Part shown: positions 1 to 9,190 of the stretch, piece after piece
How the letters are laid out: each line of letters opens with the position of its first letter
How positions within the stretch are numbered: position 1 is the stretch's first letter
Assembly: GCA_021300055.1 (NCBI GenBank)
Contig: JAJTHU010000074.1
Span: forward strand, 1 to 10,201
Length of the DNA: 10,201 nt
From: Nitrosomonadaceae bacterium
GTDB taxonomy: Bacteria > Pseudomonadota > Gammaproteobacteria > Burkholderiales > Usitatibacteraceae
Reading direction: 5' to 3'
Program-made: the position numbers and the translations under genes
Notes under the pieces: model-generated
Databases searched by the model: none
Told to the model about the DNA's origin: nothing
What the model saw: only the letters and a program-made list of their open reading frames with translations

Positions 1-1982
1 CCCAATTCCAGGTGCTGTGCACGCTGGCCGGCCTGTTCTTCGTGCTGATGCTCTCAGCCATCGGCTTGGACGTCGTGCAGAGGACCAACATTGCAACCTA
101 TACGAACATTTCTTCGCAGCTGCAGTACCACACGCAGCGTCTAGCCAAGTCGGCCTCGATCGCGGCGCGTGGCGACCTCGTTGCGTTCTCGCAACTCCAA
201 GATAGCCGTGATGAATTCCAGCGGTACTTGGATGTGTTGAACAACGGCGGCTCCCCTTTTGGCGCCAATGTTCCTTCTGCTCGAACCTCGGAAGAGTTGA
301 TCTCGCGCCTGACGGAACTCACTAAGCGATACGGCGACGCCTCCGCGAGTGCCACCTCGATTCTGGCAGCCCAGCGTGACCTCGGTACCCTCGGCCGCAA
401 TATTTCACAAGCACGGGCGGGTGCCGAAGAGCTTGCCACCCTTTCGCAGCAGCTGGTCGGTGCGTTGCAGCAGGCGGGTATGAACCCTGCGCAGGTACTC
501 AAGATCAGTCGATCGACGGTGTTGGCGGAGCGGCTCGGGCGGGGTTCAGCAGAAATTCTAGGTGCCGAAGTCATTGACCCCGAAGTGCCCTTTCAGATGG
601 GCAAGGACACCATTGATTTTCGTGACTTGCTGACGGCGCTCGAGAAGGGCTCGGACGCGCTCGGTGTTAGCAGTGTAGGCGGGGAGAGCCGCGGACGTGT
701 TACCAAGCTTCGCGAGTCCTTTACCGGCTTTGAGGAAAGCATTAAGCCGATTCTTGAGAACGTGCAAAAGCTTGTTGCGGCGCGCCAGGCTGCGCGTGCG
801 CTGCAACAAGGTTCTGAACAACTGCTGTCAAACGTTGACCAGGTGCAAACTGCGCTTGCTGTTGAGAAAGGCCAGCTGCCTCTCATCATGGCGATCAGCT
901 GTGGCCTTGTGATGCTGGTATTCCTAGGCTTGATGGCGTTTGTGTACCTACAGAACGAGCGTCAGCGCAGCTTGGAGTCAGAGAACGAAAACAAACGAAA
1001 CCAAGAAGCGATTTTGCGGTTGCTCAATGAGATGGGCGACCTCGCAGACGGCGACTTGACGATTCGAGCGCGCGTGACGGAAGACATCACCGGCGCTATC
1101 GCGGACTCGATGAACTACACGATTGACGAATTGCGCTCGCTGGTAACCGGCGTCAACAACGCATCGACGCAGGTATCGGCTAAGTCGCAGCAAGCGCAGG
1201 CGGTGTCGGTGCAACTGCTCGACGCTGCTGAAAAACAGTCCCGCGAAATTCAGCTCACCACGGAGCAGGTGCTTTCTGTGGCAAATACGCTGACGGCGGT
1301 TTCGTCAAGCGCTGAAGAGTCATCCAAGGTTGCGTTGCGCTCGCTGGCCGCTGCCGACAAGGGGCGCCTTGCTGTGCAGAACTCGATATCGGGCATGAAC
1401 GACATTCGCGAGCAGATTCAAGAGACTTCAAAGCGCATCAAGCGCTTGGGTGAGTCGTCACAGGAGATCGGTGAAATCGTGGAGCTGATTTCCGACATTA
1501 CTGAACAGACGAACGTTTTGGCGTTGAACGCGGCGATTCAGGCCGCCTCAGCCGGTGAGGCCGGACGCGGCTTCTCCGTGGTTGCGGAGGAAGTTCAACG
1601 ACTGGCAGAACGCTCCGCCGAAGCAACCAAACAGATCGGCGCCATCGTGAAGACCATTCAGGCGGATACGCAAGACGCGGTGGCCGCTATGGAAAAGTCG
1701 ACCACAGGTGTGGTTGAAGGGGCAAAGCTCTCGGATGCCGCTGGCCAAGCGCTATCAGAGATCGATAACGTGACTAAGAATCTTGCGGACCTGATTCAAA
1801 AAATCTCCGCCGATACACAGGCGCAGGCGGCATCTGCAAACAAGGTTGCTCGCAACATGCAGGACATTCTTGAGATTAACCGCCAAACCACGGCGGGTAC
1901 ACAGCAAACGGCGTCGTCGATTAAAGAATTGGCCGACGTTGCATCAGATCTCAAAGCTTCTGTTTCGGGCTTCAAGCTTTAA
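1..1982 (+). CDS. pilJ: Type IV pilus methyl-accepting chemoreceptor PilJ, 5'-truncated by the window edge
   Basis: This is the inner-membrane chemoreceptor of the pilus chemosensory (Pil-Chp) pathway, which controls the downstream CheA-type kinase through CheW-like adaptors. The frame is open to the left edge with codons Q-F-Q before a GTG at 12. That GTG lies inside the first membrane helix, so the true start is outside the window. Numbering from the GTG codon, residues 1-22 are the rest of TM1, about 25-288 form a helical periplasmic sensor of the PilJ type, and 289-313 are TM2. A HAMP-like segment follows (about 314-380, with DGDL at 346-349). The rest is a coiled-coil signalling domain whose conserved hairpin tip spans about 498-532 (EQTNVLALNAAIQAASAGEAG, then GRGFSVVAEEVQRLAERS). 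There is no C-terminal NWETF-type methylation-enzyme tether; it ends SGFKL, as PilJ proteins usually do. The stop is 40 bases before chpA on the same strand, so the two are probably co-transcribed. The family call is firm; the name PilJ rests on the N-domain and the chpA neighbour. Confidence 0.93.
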   Translation, partial: QFQVLCTLAGLFFVLMLSAIGLDVVQRTNIATYTNISSQLQYHTQRLAKSASIAARGDLVAFSQLQDSRDEFQRYLDVLNNGGSPFGANVPSARTSEELISRLTELTKRYGDASASATSILAAQRDLGTLGRNISQARAGAEELATLSQQLVGALQQAGMNPAQVLKISRSTVLAERLGRGSAEILGAEVIDPEVPFQMGKDTIDFRDLLTALEKGSDALGVSSVGGESRGRVTKLRESFTGFEESIKPILENVQKLVAARQAARALQQGSEQLLSNVDQVQTALAVEKGQLPLIMAISCGLVMLVFLGLMAFVYLQNERQRSLESENENKRNQEAILRLLNEMGDLADGDLTIRARVTEDITGAIADSMNYTIDELRSLVTGVNNASTQVSAKSQQAQAVSVQLLDAAEKQSREIQLTTEQVLSVANTLTAVSSSAEESSKVALRSLAAADKGRLAVQNSISGMNDIREQIQETSKRIKRLGESSQEIGEIVELISDITEQTNVLALNAAIQAASAGEAGRGFSVVAEEVQRLAERSAEATKQIGAIVKTIQADTQDAVAAMEKSTTGVVEGAKLSDAAGQALSEIDNVTKNLADLIQKISADTQAQAASANKVARNMQDILEINRQTTAGTQQTASSIKELADVASDLKASVSGFKL

Positions 1983-2022
1983 CGTGATTTAGCGCGATAG
2001 ACCGCTTAGGTATAGAGACCGT

Positions 2023-5000
2023 ATGTCCTCCTCCGCAAATACTTCGGTTGATCTCGGCCCGTTATCATGGGTCAAGACCGAGATTGAGCACTCGCTAGCG
2101 GAGGCGCGCAGCAACCTCGACAAGCTCTCGGAAGACTCATCTGACGCCAAGGCATTGAAGTACGTCGTCACGCACCTTCACCAAGTGACCGGTGCGCTGT
2201 CGATGGTCGGGCTCTCGGCCGCGGCCAAGTTTTCGGAAGAAGCGGAAGCACTTGTGACGCTTCTCGAGGACGCGAGCGCTCGTTCGCGCAGCAAAGAGAT
2301 CATTACCTTCGCCAAGCAAGCAACGGCATCGTTGTCGAGTTATCTTGACTCGTTGATGGCCGGTGAGCCAGATCGACCGATGGTGTTGGCAGCGCCCTAT
2401 CTTGCGCTCAATCGTGCACGCGGCAAGACGGATGCAGCGGAGACCGATTTGTTCTTGCCCGACCTAACGGTTGTGGTGCCAATGCCGGATGATACGGTGG
2501 CGTTGCCAAAGTCAGACATGCTGACTGAGGCGATCAAGCAGCGTCGTAGTCTCTATCAAGCAGGGCTCCTGAAGCTGTTGCGCGAGAAAGATTTTGTCGG
2601 CGGCGCACGCGACATGCGCAATGCCACACTTGCAATTGAAGCCTTGCAAGTGACTTCGCCGACGCGGGCGTTCTGGTACACCGCAAGCGGTTTCTTTGAG
2701 GCGATCGCCAACAATCCTGCGGAGTCCGGAGCGCTCGGCGTGCAGCTGTTCGGCAAGATTGATCAGCAAATCAAGTTGTTGATCGAAGGCGTGCAAAAAG
2801 TGCCGGAGCGCTTGTTTCGTGAGTTGCTGCTCGCGATCGGCAAGTCGAGTAGCAAGACGGAGCGCGTGCAGAAGATTCGCGCGTTGTATCGCCTCGACGA
2901 GTTGCTCGCTGCCGCACCGGAGCGCGACCCCGCAGCCGATGAAAGCGCCAAGACCTTGGTGCGCTCGGTGCGCGACCAGGTGCAGAACATCAAGGACAAC
3001 TGGCTTAAGTTCACGTCAGGCAACCGCGCCGCGCTAGAAGCCTTTGCCCAGCAAGGCGAGCAGCTGGCCAAGCAGTCTGCCGCTTTGCCGAATGCCGCGA
3101 TGGTCGAGTTGTTGCGGGTGATTGGTTTGGTCGGGCCACACCTGAGAAAGACCGGACTGCCAGCGACCGAGGTGCAGTCGTTGGAGTTGGCGTCAGCGCT
3201 ACTTTTCGTTGAGGCCTCGCTAGAGAATTTCTTCCGACTGTCGCCTGAGTTCGCAAATCAGGTGCAGGGAATTGTTGGGCGCATTAAGGGCGCCATGTCG
3301 GGTTCGACATTGCCCGCACTCGATGCATCGACCAATGCCATGATGGATGACTTCACCAAGCGTGCCCAAGAGCGCTTGTTGATGTTCCAAGTGGGACAAG
3401 AAGTTCAGGTTAATCTCGCGACCATTGAGAGCACGCTTGACGCGTTCTTCCGCGACCCGCTGAAGACTGCGGAATTGTCGTCCCTGCCGCCGTTGTTTAC
3501 GCAGGTGCAGGGCGCGCTCATGATCTTGGAGCTCGATGAGGCGGCCGCTCTCAATCAAATGTTGCGCGGTCGTGTGTTGCAATTTGCGTCCGGCGCACTC
3601 AAGGGCCATGGGCAAGACGCAGAGGCGGTGGCGGAGGGTGTATCTGCGCTTGGCTTGTACGTCTCGGCGTTGCAACAGGGTGCCGCCGATCCACGCGCCA
3701 ACTTGCTGCCTGCCTTGATTCGATTCGGACTCGCCGATCGTCCGCGCGATATTGACCGCAGCTTGCTCAAGTCGCCCGTTTCAGATGCTGATTTGGATGT
3801 TGATAAGCAAAAGGTGCAGGCGCTTTACGCTGACTGGAAACAACAGCCGGACGCGACGACTACGCGCGAGCACTTGCGCGACGCTCTCAAGGAGCTCAAA
3901 CAGAACGCAGAGGTAGCCGGTGATGTCGAGACGGTGAAGTCTTCGGAAGTGACGTTGAAAGCGATCAACGCCAGTTTTGATCCTGACAAGACCGGCCTTA
4001 CCGAGGCGATGGCTGACATTGCGCCGGAAAAGCCTGTTGAAACACCGACGCAGCAAGTGGTGCAGCTGATCGATGCGCCCGCCAACGAAGTTGATCAAGA
4101 GCTGCTTGATATATTCCTTGAGGAAGCGACTGAAGTCATCGCGACCATGAACGACAGTCTGGCCACAGCGAAGCAAGCGCCGCATGATCGCGAAGCGCTG
4201 ACGACAATTCGCCGCGGATTCCACACCCTAAAGGGCTCAGGTCGTATGGTCGGCTTGGTGGACCTCGGCGAAGTCGCATGGGGTTGCGAGCAGACGATGA
4301 ACAAATGGCTGAAGGATGACAAGCCAGCTTCAGACGCGTTGCTCAAGTTTGTTGACGTCGCCGCCAATACGTTTGGACGTTGGGTGGAGGCATTGAAGGC
4401 AAAAGATGCCGCGGGAGTTGACACCTCAGAGGTCGTCGAACGCGCAGAGCATTTGAAGGCGGATCGCGAGTATGTCGAAGCCGCCGCACCTTCAGTGACT
4501 GCAGCTACGCCGCCACTCGTGGAAGAAGTGACCCTGATCGAATCATTGCAGACCGAGGCGAAGAGCGCGAGCGAAATTGCGATCGCGACGACCGAGCCTC
4601 AGCTTGCCGACCTCCCGGCACTTGAAACTGCGGAAGAGGTAAGTGGCGCTCAGCCCGAGGACGTCGCTTCGATATTGGCGCCATTGGGTGAGCCGGTCGC
4701 TTCGATCGCTCCGCCAGCAGGCATCAGCCCCGCGATCAACGTGTTTGCCGAACTGCCGTCCCTCGACCTCACCACTGCTGCGGAGTCGCCCCGCGAACCA
4801 GCGGTTGATTTTGAGGCTGTTGAAGAGCCGTTGCTCCCCATCGCGGCCAATGATCTAAAGGTTGAGATGGAGGCTTCGACTGCAGCGCCCGCAACGCAAA
4901 GCGCTGCCGCTGTGGAATCCACGGGTCGCGAGCTCGAGGTACGTGTCGGCCCTGTCACGTTGCCGCTGCCGCTGTACGAGATCTACATGGCTGAAGCGCA

Positions 5001-8000
5001 AGGCCACGTTGAAGCGCTTGACCGCGAGATGGCTGTCATCGAGGCGAACCCTTCTCAACCCGTATCCTATGCCTTCATGCGCGCCGCGCACACCCTAACG
5101 AGTTCCTCGCGCACGACGGGATTCGCGTCGGTGGCGGACGTCGCGTTTGTGCTCGAGAAGTGGCTGCAAGAAGCCATCGAGTATCAGCCTACTTTTGACG
5201 AAACGCGTCTGCTTGTAACACGCCAGGTCGTCGATGTGTTGGGCAGCATGGTACTGGCGTTGCACACACGCGAGTTTCCCGATGCGCGCCCCGACATCAT
5301 TGAATCGTTACAGGCGCAGCGAGATGCGTTGATGGCAAGCGCGCGGGCGGGCGAAGCCAGCCACCTGTACACACCGCTAGACAAGCAATCGCTAGAGCGC
5401 GCTGAAGACCAAGTTGCGGTCGCGTCATCGCTCGACGTGACGTCGGACCAGCCAGCGCTAGGATCTGCGGATACTGATCAAGTGATTGCGTTCGCAACGC
5501 CGCCAAGTGTTGGTGAGTCGCCAGAGGTTAGCCCAGCCGAGGCTGAGCAGCCGATCGCAGAGGAGAGCGAAAGCATTGACCGCGAAATCAAGGTTGATGC
5601 GCCCACCGCTTCTCTAGCGGAGCAAGTATTTGCAGTTGATTCGAGCGAGGCGCTTGCAGCAGTCAGCGCACTTGCGACGCCGAGCGCGGCTGCCATTGAG
5701 CAAGCCCCTGTCCCAGTGGCGCTCGCGGTCAGCGCGCCGACACAGTCGCCTGCTGAGGCGCCGAGCGCACCTCAACCAGAAGCGCCCCGCGCCGAACCAC
5801 AGGCCCCCGTGCAAGCCGAGGCATTCGAGTCTGGTAAAGACCGGCGCGCCGTTAAAGACGATATCGACACCGACTTGCTGCCGATCTTTCTCGAGGAGGC
5901 GCGCGAAATTCTTCCGCAAGCCGGTGATGCGCTGCGCCGTTGGCGAACTCACCCAGAAGACCACGGACCCGTGGCAGAACTGGCGCGGCATCTTCACACC
6001 CTGAAGGGTTCAGCGCGCATGGCCGGTCTCATGCGTTTGGGCGAGCTCGCCCATGCGATGGAGACACGAATCATCGACATGGATCGCGTCACAACACCCG
6101 ATGGGGGCGCGTTTGAAGCGGTCGATGATCGTCTGGATCGATTCAACAACGCACTTGAAGCATTAAGTGCGGGCGATTTGGCGCCAATCATTGAAGTCCC
6201 TGTCGAGACGGCGCTAAGTGTTGATGTTGCAGCAGGTTTACCTGCGCCGCTGGCGGCTATCGCTGTCGCGCGTGCCGAGATCGTCGCGGAAGGTGAAAAG
6301 CTAGAGGGGCGGGAGCGACAAGCACTGCTCCGCGTAAACGCGGATTTGGTCGACCGCTTCGTGAATGAGGCCGGTGAGCTCGCCATCGCGCGCTCCCGGG
6401 TGGACCTTGAATTACAGGCATTCAAGAAAGCCCTGCTGGACTTGAATGACAACGTTTCGCGTATGAAAACGCAGCTGCGCGAGATTGAAATCGGTGCCGA
6501 AACTCAGATTCAGTCGCGCATCAAAGAGGCGGAGTCGATGGGTGAGCAGTTTGACCCGCTTGAGTTCGATCGCTTCTCACGCATGCAGGAGTTGACGCGC
6601 TTTATGGCGGAGAGCCTGAACGACGTGGTCACCTTGCAGCTCTCTCTAGCCAAGAATCTAGATGAAGCGGATGCTGCGCTGCTGCAGCAAGCCCGATTGA
6701 ACCGCGACCTGCAGCAAGGGTTGATGGGCGTCCGACTGGTTCCCCTCGGCAACTTACAGGATCGCTTTTATCGCCTAGTGCGGCAAACCGCCAAAGAGCT
6801 CGACAAAAAGGCGAACCTTGAGTTTCGTGGTGTGCGCGTTGAAATCGATCGCTCAGTTCTGGAAAAAATTACGGCGCCGTTTGAGCACCTCTTGCGCAAT
6901 GCGGTGGCCCACGGTCTAGAAATTCCAGCGGAGCGTGTTGCGCAGGGCAAGCCCGAAATTGGCGAGGTCTCGATTGACGCGCGGCAGGTAGGCAACGAAG
7001 TAATCCTGACCCTAGGTGACGATGGTGCCGGCTTGAACTTGGCACGCATTCGCAGCAAGGCAATCGAAAAGGGTCTGCTTGATCCGACCGCAGAAGTTAG
7101 CGACGCGCAGCTCGCACAGTTTATTTTTGCCGCGGGCTTCTCAACAGCAGAGAGCGTTACCCAGCTATCTGGGCGCGGAGTCGGCATGGATATCGTGCGG
7201 AACGAAATTGTTTCGCTGGGTGGGCGTGTTGATGTTAGTTTTGAGCCCGGCAAAGGAACTACCTTTACCATTGGATTGCCGCTCACGCTGGCTGTTACAC
7301 AGGCGGTGATGGTGACGGTGGGGGAAAACACCTACGCGATTCCCTCCGTGATGATTGAGCAGGTGCAAGAGTACAAGGGAAAGCGCTACGAGCCGTTGCT
7401 CAACATGACTGAAGTTGAGTGGAAAGGTAATCGTTACCCGCTCAGGTCCATGGAGGTGTTGCTCGGTGACCGTGCCAAAGTATCGGCGCAACGCCGCGCG
7501 TTTGTGGTTTTGGCTAAGAGCGGTCAACAGCGTGCTGCCGTCCAGGTGGATGACATCATCGGTAACCGCGAAATCGTGGTGAAGTCTATTGGGCCACAGC
7601 TCGCACGGATCCCGGGTATCGCGGGTGCAACGGTCTTGGGTTCAGGCCAGGTAGTGTTGATCATGAACCCGGTCCAACTGGTCTACCGAGATGCGTCTAC
7701 GATGCAGGTCGAGCCGACCACGGTAGCGCGCACGTCGGCACAACTCGAAGGGCTATCAGCAGCGGCCAGCGCTGAGTCTCCCGTAGAGCCTCCGCCAGCG
7801 CAGACGCTTGCAGATGCAATCGCAACGACGACCGCTGCGGCTGGCTTCATGTCAGACGATGTACCGCGGGTGGCGCGGAGCAACCCGCTGGTAATGGTGG
7901 TCGATGATTCGTTGACGGTGCGCAAGATCACCAGCCGCATGCTGACGCGCGAAGGCTTTGAGGTTGCGACGGCAAAAGATGGGGTCGATGGCCTTCAGCA

Positions 8001-8259
8001 ATTGCAAGATATCGAGCCAGACATCATCTTGCTCGATATTGAAATGCCGCGGATGGATGGCTTTGAGTTTGCGCGTAATGTGCGTGCAGATCAGAAGACC
8101 AAACACATCCCGATCATCATGATCACGTCACGCACTGCGGACAAGCACCGCAATCATGCGTTGGAGCTTGGCGTCAACGAATACATGGGCAAGCCGTACC
8201 AGGAAGAGCAATTGTTGACGCTTATTCGGCAGTACGCGCGACGGCAAGTGGCTGCTTAA
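2023..8259 (+). CDS. chpA: ChpA/PilL-type hybrid chemotaxis histidine kinase with multiple Hpt domains and a receiver
   Basis: This is the cytoplasmic central kinase of type IV pilus (twitching) chemosensing, 2078 residues long. It autophosphorylates under PilJ control and phosphorylates CheY-like regulators. Domains in order: an N-terminal Hpt-like bundle with His53 (HQVTGAL); a helical region at about 185-330; an Hpt-like bundle at about 440-560 with Thr493 where the histidine should be; a canonical Hpt with His734 (HTLKGSGRM); an atypical Hpt with His1023 (HTLTSSSR); and a canonical Hpt with His1325 (HTLKGSARM). Ala/Pro/Glu-rich linkers fill about 826-960 and 1126-1275. The CheA dimerisation domain starts near 1436. 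The ATPase carries an N box (Asn1626, His1630), G1 DDGAG (1666-1670) and G2 GRGVGMD (1717-1723). A CheW-like domain covers about 1754-1890. The receiver (about 1954-2073) has Asp1961/Asp1962, phosphoacceptor Asp2005, Thr2035 and Lys2057, so every key catalytic residue is present. The ATG at 2023 has only a weak AGAGA ribosome site five to six bases upstream, which fits an operon-internal gene after pilJ. Pseudomonas ChpA has six Hpt domains plus Ser and Thr variants; this one has fewer. Confidence 0.96.
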   Translation: MSSSANTSVDLGPLSWVKTEIEHSLAEARSNLDKLSEDSSDAKALKYVVTHLHQVTGALSMVGLSAAAKFSEEAEALVTLLEDASARSRSKEIITFAKQATASLSSYLDSLMAGEPDRPMVLAAPYLALNRARGKTDAAETDLFLPDLTVVVPMPDDTVALPKSDMLTEAIKQRRSLYQAGLLKLLREKDFVGGARDMRNATLAIEALQVTSPTRAFWYTASGFFEAIANNPAESGALGVQLFGKIDQQIKLLIEGVQKVPERLFRELLLAIGKSSSKTERVQKIRALYRLDELLAAAPERDPAADESAKTLVRSVRDQVQNIKDNWLKFTSGNRAALEAFAQQGEQLAKQSAALPNAAMVELLRVIGLVGPHLRKTGLPATEVQSLELASALLFVEASLENFFRLSPEFANQVQGIVGRIKGAMSGSTLPALDASTNAMMDDFTKRAQERLLMFQVGQEVQVNLATIESTLDAFFRDPLKTAELSSLPPLFTQVQGALMILELDEAAALNQMLRGRVLQFASGALKGHGQDAEAVAEGVSALGLYVSALQQGAADPRANLLPALIRFGLADRPRDIDRSLLKSPVSDADLDVDKQKVQALYADWKQQPDATTTREHLRDALKELKQNAEVAGDVETVKSSEVTLKAINASFDPDKTGLTEAMADIAPEKPVETPTQQVVQLIDAPANEVDQELLDIFLEEATEVIATMNDSLATAKQAPHDREALTTIRRGFHTLKGSGRMVGLVDLGEVAWGCEQTMNKWLKDDKPASDALLKFVDVAANTFGRWVEALKAKDAAGVDTSEVVERAEHLKADREYVEAAAPSVTAATPPLVEEVTLIESLQTEAKSASEIAIATTEPQLADLPALETAEEVSGAQPEDVASILAPLGEPVASIAPPAGISPAINVFAELPSLDLTTAAESPREPAVDFEAVEEPLLPIAANDLKVEMEASTAAPATQSAAAVESTGRELEVRVGPVTLPLPLYEIYMAEAQGHVEALDREMAVIEANPSQPVSYAFMRAAHTLTSSSRTTGFASVADVAFVLEKWLQEAIEYQPTFDETRLLVTRQVVDVLGSMVLALHTREFPDARPDIIESLQAQRDALMASARAGEASHLYTPLDKQSLERAEDQVAVASSLDVTSDQPALGSADTDQVIAFATPPSVGESPEVSPAEAEQPIAEESESIDREIKVDAPTASLAEQVFAVDSSEALAAVSALATPSAAAIEQAPVPVALAVSAPTQSPAEAPSAPQPEAPRAEPQAPVQAEAFESGKDRRAVKDDIDTDLLPIFLEEAREILPQAGDALRRWRTHPEDHGPVAELARHLHTLKGSARMAGLMRLGELAHAMETRIIDMDRVTTPDGGAFEAVDDRLDRFNNALEALSAGDLAPIIEVPVETALSVDVAAGLPAPLAAIAVARAEIVAEGEKLEGRERQALLRVNADLVDRFVNEAGELAIARSRVDLELQAFKKALLDLNDNVSRMKTQLREIEIGAETQIQSRIKEAESMGEQFDPLEFDRFSRMQELTRFMAESLNDVVTLQLSLAKNLDEADAALLQQARLNRDLQQGLMGVRLVPLGNLQDRFYRLVRQTAKELDKKANLEFRGVRVEIDRSVLEKITAPFEHLLRNAVAHGLEIPAERVAQGKPEIGEVSIDARQVGNEVILTLGDDGAGLNLARIRSKAIEKGLLDPTAEVSDAQLAQFIFAAGFSTAESVTQLSGRGVGMDIVRNEIVSLGGRVDVSFEPGKGTTFTIGLPLTLAVTQAVMVTVGENTYAIPSVMIEQVQEYKGKRYEPLLNMTEVEWKGNRYPLRSMEVLLGDRAKVSAQRRAFVVLAKSGQQRAAVQVDDIIGNREIVVKSIGPQLARIPGIAGATVLGSGQVVLIMNPVQLVYRDASTMQVEPTTVARTSAQLEGLSAAASAESPVEPPPAQTLADAIATTTAAAGFMSDDVPRVARSNPLVMVVDDSLTVRKITSRMLTREGFEVATAKDGVDGLQQLQDIEPDIILLDIEMPRMDGFEFARNVRADQKTKHIPIIMITSRTADKHRNHALELGVNEYMGKPYQEEQLLTLIRQYARRQVAA

Positions 8260-8264
8260 GCAGC
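8251..8264. repeat. Perfect 14-base palindrome spanning the chpA stop codon
   Basis: GCTGCTTAAGCAGC is its own reverse complement and contains the TAA stop of chpA. As RNA it could fold into a 5-bp GC-rich stem with a UUAA loop in either direction. No T-run follows on either strand, so it is at best a weak bidirectional terminator for the converging chpA and uppP transcripts. The only intergenic sequence between the two genes is 21 bases (8260-8280), and nothing else is recognisable in it. Confidence 0.4.
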
Positions 8265-8280
8265 AATAGCGCCAAGACGC

Positions 8281-9162
8281 TTAACTTACGCTCCAATCAA
8301 CGATACCCGTGTGCGCAGTGAGCAGTACCACGACACCGAAGACGATGCGATACCAAGCAAAGATCGTAAAGTCGTGAGTTGAGATGTAGCGAATGAGCCA
8401 GCGCACAACAACAAAAGCTGAGACAAAGGCGGCAACGAAGCCCACACTAAACATTGGGATGTCGTTGACCGAGAGTACGTCACGCGCCTTCCACAGCGAA
8501 TAGGCTGTTGCAGCGAACAGTGTTGGAATCGCAAGGAAGAACGAAAACTCCGTTGCGCATTTGCGCGACATGCCGAAGAACAATCCGCCAATGATCGTCG
8601 CACCAGATCGAGAGGTGCCAGGAATCAACGCCGCGCATTGCGCAAGTCCAATCTTAAGCGCGTCTTGCCAACGCATGTCGTCAACGTTGGCGATCATTGG
8701 GCGCGCCACAATGCCTGGCGCCTGATCTCGAAGGTCGAGCATCAACTCTTTAGTGCGGCGTTTGTACCACCACTCGGCGAACAAAATCACAAAGCCGCCA
8801 ACGATGAATGCGAGTGCGACGGGAATCGGGTGAAACAGGACAGCCTTTATTTGCTTGTTGAAGAGCAGGCCCAAGATGGCCAGCGGCAAGAAAGCGATGA
8901 ACAAGTTCATGGCAAATTGCTGCGCGCGCGCATCCGTCGTGATGCCGCGGAATGTCGATGTCAGTCGCGCCCGGTACTCCCAGCAAACTGCCAAGATAGC
9001 GCCGGCCTGAATAAAGATTTCAAAGACGTGACCCTTTTCGTCGTTGAAATCAAGCAAGTCACCAACAAGAATCAGGTGGCCGGTCGATGAAATGGGGAGA
9101 AATTCGGTGAGTCCCTCGACAACCCCGAGAACGAACGCCTTGATCAACAACAATATGTCCAA
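8281..9162 (-). CDS. uppP: Undecaprenyl-diphosphate phosphatase (UppP/BacA)
   Basis: This integral inner-membrane enzyme removes a phosphate from undecaprenyl diphosphate to recycle the lipid carrier for peptidoglycan and other cell-surface polymers. Extra activity gives bacitracin tolerance. From the chosen start the protein has 293 residues, normal for the family. The N-terminal signature EGLTEFLPISSTGH holds the family's two glutamates (Glu16, Glu20) and His29. The second signature PGTSRSGAT lies at 181-189 with Arg185. Several hydrophobic segments follow the usual multi-pass pattern. The frame extends to a TTG at 9174, but I prefer the TTG at 9162: it gives the typical MDILLLIKAFVLG start and has GGAG six bases upstream, whereas the 9174 codon overlaps that GGAG and has no good site of its own. 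No in-frame ATG fits the family N-terminus. The gene converges on chpA and diverges from the PEBP gene, so it is probably monocistronic. Confidence 0.95.
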   Translation of the reverse strand: MDILLLIKAFVLGVVEGLTEFLPISSTGHLILVGDLLDFNDEKGHVFEIFIQAGAILAVCWEYRARLTSTFRGITTDARAQQFAMNLFIAFLPLAILGLLFNKQIKAVLFHPIPVALAFIVGGFVILFAEWWYKRRTKELMLDLRDQAPGIVARPMIANVDDMRWQDALKIGLAQCAALIPGTSRSGATIIGGLFFGMSRKCATEFSFFLAIPTLFAATAYSLWKARDVLSVNDIPMFSVGFVAAFVSAFVVVRWLIRYISTHDFTIFAWYRIVFGVVVLLTAHTGIVDWSVS

Positions 9163-9168
9163 CCGATT

Positions 9169-9172
9169 CTCC
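9169..9172 (-). promoter_or_regulatory. Shine-Dalgarno site that decides the uppP start
   Basis: On the minus strand GGAG lies six bases before the TTG at 9162. It overlaps the alternative TTG codon at 9174-9172, so it can serve only the downstream start. Its position is the main reason to shorten uppP by four codons. Confidence 0.65.
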
Positions 9173-9190
9173 AATTTGGGGTCTGGCAGG

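Noticed and set aside
12..14. GTG as the real start of pilJ
   Set aside because: It lies inside the first membrane helix, the frame is open further upstream, and PilJ proteins carry a cytoplasmic N-terminal stretch before this helix.
4495..5840. Ala/Pro/Glu-rich low-complexity stretches in chpA as separate repeats or insertions
   Set aside because: They are in-frame linkers between Hpt domains, as is usual in ChpA/PilL proteins, with no exact repeats or insertion boundaries.
6768..7331. 187-codon frame antisense to the ChpA ATPase region
   Set aside because: It lies opposite conserved N, G1 and G2 boxes, is Ser/Arg/Thr-rich, and has no ribosome site.
8268..8281. AGCG/CGCT mini-hairpin in the chpA-uppP gap as a terminator
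   Set aside because: The stem is only 4 bp and there is no T-run after it.
8638..9090. 150-codon frame antisense to uppP
   Set aside because: The opposite strand is a well-supported membrane enzyme; the translation lacks motifs and has the composition of a shadow frame.
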